Assembly (NCBI GenBank): GCA_015233395.1
Contig: JADFXV010000022.1
Span: forward strand, 1 to 40,691
Source: Desulfovibrionaceae bacterium
Lineage (GTDB): Bacteria > Desulfobacterota > Desulfovibrionia > Desulfovibrionales > Desulfovibrionaceae
Direction of reading: 5' to 3'
DNA length: 40,691 nt
Part shown: piece after piece, positions 34,362 to 40,691 of the stretch
Layout: each line of letters opens with the position of its first letter
Position numbering within the stretch: the first letter of the stretch is position 1
Position numbers and translations under genes: made by a program
The notes under the pieces: model-generated
The model's database searches: none
What the model was told of the DNA's origin: nothing
What the model saw: the letters and a program-made list of their open reading frames with translations, nothing else

Positions 34362-35615
34362 ATGAATTTTCCGCGAAAAGTATTCAGACTACTCATAGCC
34401 GGAGCCGAGGCCCAGGCGCGATGGGACATTGAGGTCTCGACGTCCATCATGAAAAACCGCAAGATGGTTTTGCTTCTGGGAGTGATGCTCCTGCCCATCC
34501 TGATCTTCTGCTTCGCCGAGGCCCATGCCTACATCGGCGGCAAGGAAGCCTACATGCCGGCCTTTTACGACACCCAAATCTTTGTGGTGTCCATCATCAT
34601 CGGCCTGCTCGCCGGCCTGATCACGGGCTGCATCGGCGCAGGCGGCGGCTTCATCATCACTCCGGCGCTCATGGCCGCGGGCGTCAAGGGCATCCTGGCG
34701 GTGGGCACGGACCAGTTCCATATCTTCGCCAAGGCGATCATGGGCACGGCCGTGCACAAGAAGCTGGGCAACGTCTCGGGCAAGCTGGCCATCGCCTTCC
34801 TGTGCGGATCGGCGATCGGGACCTTCGTCGGCGGCTACATCAACCGGTTGTTTTACAACATCGACCCGATCCTGTCCGACATGTTCATCAGCTCGACCTA
34901 TGCTCTTCTGCTCGGCTTTCTCGGTTTCTACGCCATGTTCGACTTTTTCAAGCTGGCCCGGGCCAAAGACGGCGGCGACGCCCACGGCGGCCCGGCCGGA
35001 GGCGGCGTCCCGCCCCTGGCCATCAAGGTCCAAAACGTGAAATTCCCGCCGATGATCTCCTTCGACGAGGACTTCGTGCCCGGCGGCCGGCAGATCTCGG
35101 GTGTTTTCGTTGCCGGCGGCGGCTTCATCGTCGGCGTGCTGGCCTCGATCATGGGCGTCGGCGGCGGCTTCGTCACCTTCCCCATGTTCGTTTACATCTT
35201 CGGCGTCTCCTCCATGACCACGGTCGGCACCGACATCTTCCAGATCATCTTCACCGCCGGCCTCTCGGCCATCGCCCAATACGCCATCTACGGCTTCGTG
35301 TTCTACACCCTGGCCATGGGCATGCTGCTGGGCTCGCTGCTCGGCATCCAGATCGGCGCCCTGACCACCAAGATCGTCAAGGGCATCCACATCCGCGGAT
35401 TTTACGCCCTGTCGATCATCTCCGGCTTCATCAACCGCGCCGCCACCCTGCCCAAGAAGGCCACCGAACTCGGCTACATGAGCATCCCCAAGCCTGTCAC
35501 CGAAAATATCGAGTTCGTCGGCAACGTCATCTTCTGGATCTCGGTGGGTCTGTTCGGCATTTGGGTTTTCAGTAAATTCTTCGCCAAGATGGGCGAACTG
35601 CGCGTGGAGGAATAA
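34362..35615 (+). CDS. TauE/SafE family anion exporter
   Basis: 417 aa, about eight to nine membrane segments. The two-repeat architecture of TauE/SafE is clear: LITGCIGAGGGFIITPALMA, GVKGILAVGTDQFHIFAKAI in the first half, and GVLASIMGVGGGFVTFPMFV, SSMTTVGTDIFQIIFTAG in the second. A cytoplasmic loop (about 200-240) and an N-terminal 30-residue extension precede the first and central segments. Members export sulfite, sulfoacetate or related organosulfur anions. GGGAGGGG lies 5 nt before ATG 34362. The gene downstream starts 2 nt after its stop, so they work together. In a sulfate reducer a role in sulfite or sulfonate handling is attractive but unproven. Confidence 0.88.
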   Translation: MNFPRKVFRLLIAGAEAQARWDIEVSTSIMKNRKMVLLLGVMLLPILIFCFAEAHAYIGGKEAYMPAFYDTQIFVVSIIIGLLAGLITGCIGAGGGFIITPALMAAGVKGILAVGTDQFHIFAKAIMGTAVHKKLGNVSGKLAIAFLCGSAIGTFVGGYINRLFYNIDPILSDMFISSTYALLLGFLGFYAMFDFFKLARAKDGGDAHGGPAGGGVPPLAIKVQNVKFPPMISFDEDFVPGGRQISGVFVAGGGFIVGVLASIMGVGGGFVTFPMFVYIFGVSSMTTVGTDIFQIIFTAGLSAIAQYAIYGFVFYTLAMGMLLGSLLGIQIGALTTKIVKGIHIRGFYALSIISGFINRAATLPKKATELGYMSIPKPVTENIEFVGNVIFWISVGLFGIWVFSKFFAKMGELRVEE

Positions 35616-35617
35616 CC

Positions 35618-36346
35618 ATGCTTATCCGCAATAAAGGAATATTCAACCTCGGCTTGTTTCTGCTGGTCACCTTCACGGCGGTGCTCGCCTGCATCCTTTT
35701 GCCCCTCTATGGTCCGGAAGGCAAAAAGATCAACGGCCTGGCCGTTTCCGACGACTTCTTCAACAAACTGGCCAAGGACTCGGCCAATTACCTCTCCATG
35801 ATCACCGAAGAGATCAACACCACGATCGGCGACCAGGCGCTCGACGTGACCGTCAAGATGGCCAAACCCGAGGACGCCGCCGGCGCGGCCGGGATCATCA
35901 CCAAGGCCGGCTTCAGCGCCGAGGCCAAGGACGCCGACATCCACGTGTCCGCCGCGCTCAAGCCCATGCTGCTCAAATTCATCGCCGACGCCCAAGTGGT
36001 GTACGACAACGACCCGGACGGCAAGATCAAGGATTTGTACGGCATGCGCGGCGACAAGGCCCTCGCCCTGGTCTTCGAAGTCGCCAACCGCTCCATCAAG
36101 CTCTTGCAGAAGGAAAAGAAGCTGACCGAAGCGAACATCATCAACTCGTTCAACAAACGCGCCCTGGAGCCGGCGGTCAACTTCTACGGCATCAGCGGCG
36201 AGCCGGTCATGAAGAACATCCCGGCCCTGGCCGGCCTGCTCGTCTTTTACGTGGTCTACACCATGTGGTACGGCTACGCCATTTTCTACCTGTTCGAGGG
36301 CATCGGCATGACCATGAAGAAGTCCAAGGTGAAAAAGGAAGTCTAG
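35618..36346 (+). CDS. uncharacterised membrane-anchored partner of the TauE-like exporter
   Basis: 242 aa. One membrane segment at the N-terminus (about 10-31) and one near the C-terminus (about 204-228), leaving some 170 residues of mainly helical, lysine-rich sequence outside (KLAKDSANYLSMITEEINTT). The tail is basic (MKKSKVKKEV). No catalytic motif is visible and I do not recognise a named family. The GGAGG ribosome binding site overlaps the end of the exporter gene, and only 2 nt separate the genes, so a joint complex is likely. A terminator follows at 36371. Confidence 0.8.
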   Translation: MLIRNKGIFNLGLFLLVTFTAVLACILLPLYGPEGKKINGLAVSDDFFNKLAKDSANYLSMITEEINTTIGDQALDVTVKMAKPEDAAGAAGIITKAGFSAEAKDADIHVSAALKPMLLKFIADAQVVYDNDPDGKIKDLYGMRGDKALALVFEVANRSIKLLQKEKKLTEANIINSFNKRALEPAVNFYGISGEPVMKNIPALAGLLVFYVVYTMWYGYAIFYLFEGIGMTMKKSKVKKEV

Positions 36347-36370
36347 CCCTCCGGCTCGCCACGAGCGTCA

Positions 36371-36399
36371 CGGGGCGGCCGCGAGGCCGCCCCGTTTTC
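36371..36399 (+). terminator. rho-independent terminator of the exporter operon
   Basis: CGGGGCGGCC, GCGA loop, GGCCGCCCCG, then TTTT. It lies 25 nt after the stop of the partner gene. Confidence 0.9.
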
Positions 36400-36537
36400 A
36401 ATTCTCCCGGGACCCGGGCTTGCCAAAAGCGATAATCTCGGACAAAGTCGGCGAGGCGGACGACCTCGCCCGGACGCTTGCCAGACGTCTGACGGCCGCG
36501 GGGCGGGGCGGACGACCCGAAAGGATAACCACACGGC

Positions 36538-37644
36538 ATGGATGCAACGCCCAGGGTTCTCGTCGTCGACGACGAACCGGTCAACGTCAAGCTGCTCGAA
36601 TGGATGCTCAAGGACGCCGGCTTTCTCGTGGATACGGCCCTGTGCGGTCCGGACGGCCGGGCGCTGGCCCTGGCCAAACGGCCTGACCTGATTGTCCTTG
36701 ACGTCATGATGCCGGGCGAGGACGGCTTCGCCACCTGCGCCGCCCTCAAGGCCGAGCCGGCCACCCTGGATATCCCGGTGATCTTCATTTCGGGCGTGGG
36801 CGAGGTGGATTTCAAGGTGCAGGGACTGCAAATCGGCGGCGTGGACTACATCACCAAACCCTTCGCCAAGGAAGAGGTCCTGGCCCGGGTCAAGCTGCAC
36901 ATCAAATTGCGCCAGGCCAACCAGGCCCTGATCCAGGCCCAGGCCGCCAAAATCAACCAGATCCGCGACGCCCAGCAGGCCATCCTGGTCAAGCCCGAAG
37001 ACCTGCCCGAGGCGGGTTTCGCCGTGGCCTACACCCCGGTCCTGGAAGCCGGCGGCGATTTCTACGATGTTTTCCCCGTCAGCGGCAAGGAATTCGGCTA
37101 TTTCGTGGCCGATGTCTCGGGACACGACCTGGCGGCCTCCTTCACCACCTCTTCGCTCAAGGCCCTGGTCCGCCAAAACACCGGGCCGCTGTATTCGCCC
37201 GAGGAAACCTTCCGCAACATCAACGCCGTGCTCCGGGTCATGTTCAAGGACGGCCGGCATCTGACCGCGAGCCAGGTGCGCCTGAACCGGGCGAAGCTCA
37301 CGGTCACGGTGATCAACGCGGGACATCCGCCGCCGGTTCTGGTCAGCGCGGGCAAGGATCTTCTGCTCGAAAGCCGGGGCGACCTGCTCGGCGTCTTCGA
37401 AAGCGTGCAACTCGACGTCCTGACGCTGCGCGTGGCCGCGGGCGACAGGATCTTTCTCTATACCGACGGGCTGATCGAGGATTTCGCCGGCCGCGTGAAC
37501 CGCGACGCGGGCCTTGAGGCGCTTTGCCGGGCCTGCCGGGAGACCACCGGGCTGCCCTTGACCCAGGCCATCACCGAGATTACCGGCAGACTTGCGAGCG
37601 GCCGGCCGGGCGACGACGTGGTCTTGCTCGGCCTTGAAGTTTGA
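36538..37644 (+). CDS. receiver-PP2C (SpoIIE/RsbU-type) phosphatase
   Basis: 368 aa. The receiver domain (1-125) has D11-D12, phosphoacceptor D55 in VLDVMMPGEDG, and ITKPF with the conserved Lys. A helical linker (125-155) follows, then a PP2C-like SpoIIE domain (160-368) with metal-binding acidic motifs EAGGDFYDVF, FVADVSGHD, LYTDGLIED and GDDVVLLGL. It should dephosphorylate a STAS-domain anti-anti-sigma protein when its receiver is phosphorylated. The gene order that follows (anti-sigma-type kinase, STAS protein) completes a partner-switch module. ATG 36538 has AAAGGA 12 nt upstream. Confidence 0.93.
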   Translation: MDATPRVLVVDDEPVNVKLLEWMLKDAGFLVDTALCGPDGRALALAKRPDLIVLDVMMPGEDGFATCAALKAEPATLDIPVIFISGVGEVDFKVQGLQIGGVDYITKPFAKEEVLARVKLHIKLRQANQALIQAQAAKINQIRDAQQAILVKPEDLPEAGFAVAYTPVLEAGGDFYDVFPVSGKEFGYFVADVSGHDLAASFTTSSLKALVRQNTGPLYSPEETFRNINAVLRVMFKDGRHLTASQVRLNRAKLTVTVINAGHPPPVLVSAGKDLLLESRGDLLGVFESVQLDVLTLRVAAGDRIFLYTDGLIEDFAGRVNRDAGLEALCRACRETTGLPLTQAITEITGRLASGRPGDDVVLLGLEV

Positions 37645-37701
37645 CGGCGCGGCATCGCCCGAAACGACCCAAACACCCTGACGAAACATTCCGGGCGCGC
37701 C

Positions 37702-38136
37702 ATGATCGAAACAAGGGGAACACCGGACCAATTGCGGCTGGCCATCTGCGCCACCCTGCCGGAGATCGACCTGGCCTGCGAGGCGGTCAAACGATTTCTC
37801 GGCGAGCGCGGGCTGGCCAAAGCCATTTTCGCGATCATCCTGCTGGCCCGGGAGGCGCTCTTGAACGCCGTGGTCCACGGCAGCGGAAGCGATCCGGCCA
37901 AGCAGGTGGATTTTTCCATCAGCCTGGAAAGCGGCGGCCTGGTCATCCGCGTCGAGGACCAGGGGCCGGGGTTCGACGCCGCGCGGGATTTTTCCCTCGC
38001 CCCGCCGGATCAAAGCCACGGACGGGGACTGTTTATCATGAAAGAGTATTCCGACGGCCTTGTTTTCAACGATAAAGGCAACGCGCTCACCTTGCGCAAA
38101 TCGATCATTCGGGAGAACGGCAATGAGTCAAGTTGA
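37702..38136 (+). CDS. RsbW/SpoIIAB-like serine kinase (HATPase_c_2)
   Basis: 144 aa. GHKL ATPase fold: N-box LLAREALLNAVVHG (about 47-60), G1 box VEDQGPGFD (84-92), G2 box SHGRGLFIMKEYSD (104-117). There is no DHp domain, as expected for the anti-sigma kinase class that phosphorylates a STAS protein and binds either it or a sigma factor/other target. It is followed, with 14 nt overlap, by the STAS gene. No sigma factor is in the window, so the final target may be another protein, such as the chemotaxis-like proteins downstream. Confidence 0.9.
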   Translation: MIETRGTPDQLRLAICATLPEIDLACEAVKRFLGERGLAKAIFAIILLAREALLNAVVHGSGSDPAKQVDFSISLESGGLVIRVEDQGPGFDAARDFSLAPPDQSHGRGLFIMKEYSDGLVFNDKGNALTLRKSIIRENGNESS

Positions 38137-38425
38137 TGCCTTCGACGACAAGGTCGTCATCAGGCCCGGCCGGGACATCGTGGCCTCGGCGGTCGACGAG
38201 CTGCGCGCCGAGTTCGTCGCCATCCTCGACAAAGGCGCAGCGGGCCTGGTCGTCGACATGGCGGGCGTTGCGATGATCGATTCCGTGGGCATCGGGCTGT
38301 TGATCGCCGCCCACAACTCGCTGGCCAAGAAAAACGCCGCGCTCGAACTGCGCAACGTGTCCGCCGACATCCAAAGCCTGTTCCGGACCATGCGCCTGGA
38401 GAAGCATTTCAGCATCGCCAAGTAG
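38123..38425 (+). CDS. STAS-domain anti-anti-sigma factor-like protein
   Basis: 100 aa, a single STAS domain. AMIDSVGIGLLIAAHNSL (50-67) contains the phosphorylatable Ser54 in the conserved D-S/T-x-G context. GGGAG lies 8 nt before ATG 38123, which is inside the preceding kinase gene (14-nt overlap). It is the predicted shared substrate of the upstream kinase and the PP2C phosphatase. Confidence 0.92.
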   Translation: MSQVDAFDDKVVIRPGRDIVASAVDELRAEFVAILDKGAAGLVVDMAGVAMIDSVGIGLLIAAHNSLAKKNAALELRNVSADIQSLFRTMRLEKHFSIAK

Positions 38426-38496
38426 GCGCGGCGCCTTTTCACCGGCAATTGGCCGCAATGGGCCGGCAACCATTTCACCCGCCAGGAAGACACGCC

Positions 38497-39738
38497 ATGG
38501 CCAGCGCCACCGACGACTCCATGATGGACGACGAAATCCTCGCCATGTTCATAGAGGACACCAAGGAACATCTGGGCGGCATCGAAGCCAACCTCATGGA
38601 CATGGAGCGCCAAGCCTCCGACCTCGACCCGGAACTGGTCAACAAGGTCTTCCGCGCCGCCCATTCCATCAAGGGCGGGGCCGGTTTCCTCAACTTAAAC
38701 AACATCCGCGACCTGTCCCACAAGCTCGAAAACGTCCTGCACATGATCCGCAACAAGGAGATCGTGCCCGACAACCGGATCATCTCCAAACTGCTGGGAG
38801 GCTTCGATAAGCTGCTCACTTTGGTGGAAAACGCCCTGGAAAGCGACGAGCAGGACATCTCCGAACACCTGGCCGGACTGTCGGGCCTGACCGAAGAGCT
38901 TTTGCCCGACGAGCAAAAGGGCTCCCAGCATAAAACCGTCGACATCGCCCTGCCGGACGGCCGCCCGGTCTTCGCCGTGGACGCCCTGTCCCTGATCCAG
39001 GCCCTCAAGGGCGGAAATTTCCTGTACCTGGTGGAATACGACCTGATCCACGACGTCCACGCCCAGAGAAAGACCCCGCTCGACGTCATCAAGGCCATGG
39101 AATCGAGCGGGCTGATCGTCGACAGCAAGGTGGACGTGACCGCCGTCGGCGATCTCGACGCCCTGCCGACCAACAAGATTCCCTTCTACGTCCTGTACTC
39201 CACCATTGTCGAACCCGATATCATAAGCTACCTCTTCGCCATCAGCCCGGACCGCATCCACCGCCTGGAGCTCGACCCGGCCAGCCTGGCCGCGGACATG
39301 CCGGCCGGGCAAGCGCCGGACGCCGCCTCCCTTTCGCCCGGCGAGCCCGGTGAATCGGTTACGCCAGTCACGCCCGGCGCGGACGGGCCCTGGAACGAAA
39401 CCGTGGGCGCCGTCGCGCTGACCGGCCAGGGCGGCCTGGTGACGATCGGCGCGGGCGCGTCGGTGACCGTGGACACGGTCCTGGATTTGCGCCAAGCGCT
39501 TTTGCTGGCCCTCTCGCGCTGCCGGGAGACGGTCGTCGATCTCAAGGGGGCCGTGAATATCGATTTGGCGGGCATGCAGCTTTTGTGTTCGGCCTGCAAG
39601 ACCTTTGCGGCCGAGGGCAAAAAAATGTCCCTGAGCGAGGCCGGCGGCGACCTCGGCGGCCAGGCCGAGCGGGCGGGATTTTCCCGGGTGGCGGCGGCGG
39701 GCTGCGACGCGCCCGTCTGTCCGCTGCACGCCGGTTGA
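38497..39738 (+). CDS. Hpt-STAS fusion protein, CheA-P1-like
   Basis: 413 aa from ATG 38497 (AGGAAG 9 nt before). The N-terminal Hpt domain (about 10-120) has the phosphoacceptor H56 in FRAAHSIKGGAGFLNL. The middle part (160-275) reads like the regulatory segment of split CheA proteins (VFAVDALSLIQALKGGNFLY, YVLYSTIVEPDIISYLFAIS). A Gly/Pro linker leads to a C-terminal STAS domain (about 325-405; VNIDLAGMQLLCSACK), where the usual Ser/Thr after Asp is Leu, so it should not be phosphorylated. It joins both signalling languages of this operon, His phosphotransfer and STAS partner switching. It has no kinase domain of its own. Confidence 0.88.
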   Translation: MASATDDSMMDDEILAMFIEDTKEHLGGIEANLMDMERQASDLDPELVNKVFRAAHSIKGGAGFLNLNNIRDLSHKLENVLHMIRNKEIVPDNRIISKLLGGFDKLLTLVENALESDEQDISEHLAGLSGLTEELLPDEQKGSQHKTVDIALPDGRPVFAVDALSLIQALKGGNFLYLVEYDLIHDVHAQRKTPLDVIKAMESSGLIVDSKVDVTAVGDLDALPTNKIPFYVLYSTIVEPDIISYLFAISPDRIHRLELDPASLAADMPAGQAPDAASLSPGEPGESVTPVTPGADGPWNETVGAVALTGQGGLVTIGAGASVTVDTVLDLRQALLLALSRCRETVVDLKGAVNIDLAGMQLLCSACKTFAAEGKKMSLSEAGGDLGGQAERAGFSRVAAAGCDAPVCPLHAG

Positions 39739-39806
39739 GCGGCGAGCCGAGGCCGCGCCCGCCCGCGGGCGCATGAAGAAACATCCGGAAAACCACCTGG
39801 AACGCC

Positions 39807-40691
39807 ATGCCACAAGACGCCAATTTTGCCCTGCTCAAAGACGAAGTCATGGAGATGCTCGGCGATCTGGACGCCGCCCTGCTCGAACTCGACAAGGCTC
39901 CAGGGGACAAGGAGCTCTTAAACCGCGCCTTCCGGGACATCCATACGGTCAAGGGCGCCTGCGACATGTTCGGGCTTGCGGCCATGGTCGCCTTTGCCCA
40001 CGACATGGAAACCGTCTTCGACCAGGTCAGGGGAGGCAAGATTCCCTTTGACCGCGAACTGCTCGACCTCGCCTTCGCCGCCAAGGACATCCTGCTCGCC
40101 ATGCTGGACAACCCCGAGGCGGGCGACGAAAAAAGAACCGCAATCCTGGCCGGCTTCCAGAAAATACTCGAAGGCGGCCACTGCCCCAAACCGGCGGCCC
40201 GGGCCGTCTTTGCCGCGCCCGCGCCGCAAACGCCAGACGGGCCAGACGGGCCAGACGGGCCAGAAACAGCCCCTCACATCGTCTACCGCATCGTCTACAA
40301 GCCCTCCGGGCAAGGACTTCTCTCGCGCTTTGATCCGGTGGCGCTTCTCGACGAACTGCGCGCGCTCGGCGCCTGCGAAATCACGGCCCAAACCGCGCTG
40401 ATACCGCCGCTGCACGAACTCGATCCGCTCAACTGCCTGGTCGCCTGGGAAATCATCCTGCGCACGGACAAGGGAAAAAACGCCATCGAGGACGTCTTCA
40501 TCTTCACCGATAATCCCTCGGACGTGACCATCGAGGAACTCGCTTCCCATACCGAGCTCCCGGTTCGCAAGCCGGCCCAGACCCAGGCACCGGCCCCAAC
40601 CGTCCAGTCCGCACGGCCCGCGCCAATCGCGCCAGTCGCGCCAGTCGCGGCCAAGTCCGCGTCCGGCGCGGGCGCGGCGCAAAAACCGGCC
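39807..40691 (+). CDS. cheA: CheA-type histidine kinase, 3' part outside window
   Basis: 295 codons to the right edge, no stop. The Hpt (P1) domain (1-105) has H46 in FRDIHTVKGACDMFGL. A linker with PDGPDGPDGPE repeats (142-152) is followed by a second globular segment (158-255; YRIVYKPSGQGLLSRFDPVA, ELDPLNCLVAWEIILRTDKG) resembling the P2-like part of large CheA proteins in the same clade. A Pro/Ala linker then runs off the window, before the expected dimerisation and ATPase domains. ATG 39807 has TGGAA close upstream. Position directly after the Hpt-STAS gene implies one operon with further che genes to the right. Confidence 0.85.
   Translation, partial: MPQDANFALLKDEVMEMLGDLDAALLELDKAPGDKELLNRAFRDIHTVKGACDMFGLAAMVAFAHDMETVFDQVRGGKIPFDRELLDLAFAAKDILLAMLDNPEAGDEKRTAILAGFQKILEGGHCPKPAARAVFAAPAPQTPDGPDGPDGPETAPHIVYRIVYKPSGQGLLSRFDPVALLDELRALGACEITAQTALIPPLHELDPLNCLVAWEIILRTDKGKNAIEDVFIFTDNPSDVTIEELASHTELPVRKPAQTQAPAPTVQSARPAPIAPVAPVAAKSASGAGAAQKPA
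40232..40263. repeat. 9-nt tandem repeat in the cheA linker
   Basis: Three units GCCAGACGG and a partial fourth, encoding Pro-Asp-Gly repeats. A second short run (units GCCAGTCGC) lies near 40633-40650. Such repeats can change copy number by slippage without breaking the frame. Confidence 0.7.

Noticed and set aside
36343-38019. 558-codon minus-strand open frame
   Set aside because: Antisense to the PP2C and kinase genes.

Overview
The window looks like a chromosomal segment of a GC-rich, Desulfovibrio-like member of the Desulfobacterota. The basis is inference from gene content: a type III glutamine synthetase, HflK/HflC, a CYTH-ClpS-ClpA operon, a TauE/SafE-type exporter with a dedicated partner, many PAS or CACHE-like histidine kinases, and intergenic long inverted repeats. 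No rRNA, CRISPR, transposase or phage structural gene is visible. One tRNA gene (Arg, anticodon TCG) is present.

Left part (1 to about 18.4 kb) is plastic. It starts with a Rossmann-type gene cut by the window edge, a GGCT-like gene, and an AT-richer pair of surface-polysaccharide O-acetylation genes (AlgJ/X-like and MBOAT). Next is a sensory island. A heme-oxygenase-domain gene diverges from a cobalamin-binding protein that carries the CarH-type Wx9EH and ExHxxG motifs. That protein is translationally coupled (ATGA overlap) to a PAS histidine kinase. Convergent to it is a response regulator-hybrid PAS kinase pair. Then come gene remnants: a 26-codon piece of aat, a frameshifted small ORF, and a glmS that keeps its ribosome binding site and first 11 codons but has lost about 80 codons of the glutaminase domain. 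A cell-wall amidase, a secreted lysozyme-like protein and an AT-rich GT-C-like membrane protein follow.

The left part is peppered with two structured repeat families. F1 is a 33-nt hairpin with a constant GAAGA loop, often paired with a second hairpin. F2 is a 125-150 nt element made of consecutive hairpins. A third family (F3) consists of long inverted repeats whose two arms change together between copies; it lies at 12.2 and 19.6-19.8 kb.

Middle part (18.4 to 25.2 kb) is housekeeping: tRNA-Arg, two small uncharacterised genes, hflK-hflC, glnN with a recognisable promoter abutting a perfect 20-bp palindrome, and a MarC-family membrane protein.

Right part (25.4 to 40.7 kb) is a dense signalling region without F1 or F2 repeats. 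It holds a periplasmic binding protein overlapping a membrane histidine kinase, a four-CBS/PAS/GGDEF cyclase, the CYTH-clpS-clpA operon, a lone receiver domain, the TauE-like exporter and its partner. It ends in a run of receiver-PP2C phosphatase, anti-sigma-type kinase, STAS protein, Hpt-STAS protein and CheA (cut by the right edge), which looks like a partner-switching module merged with a chemotaxis-type phosphorelay.
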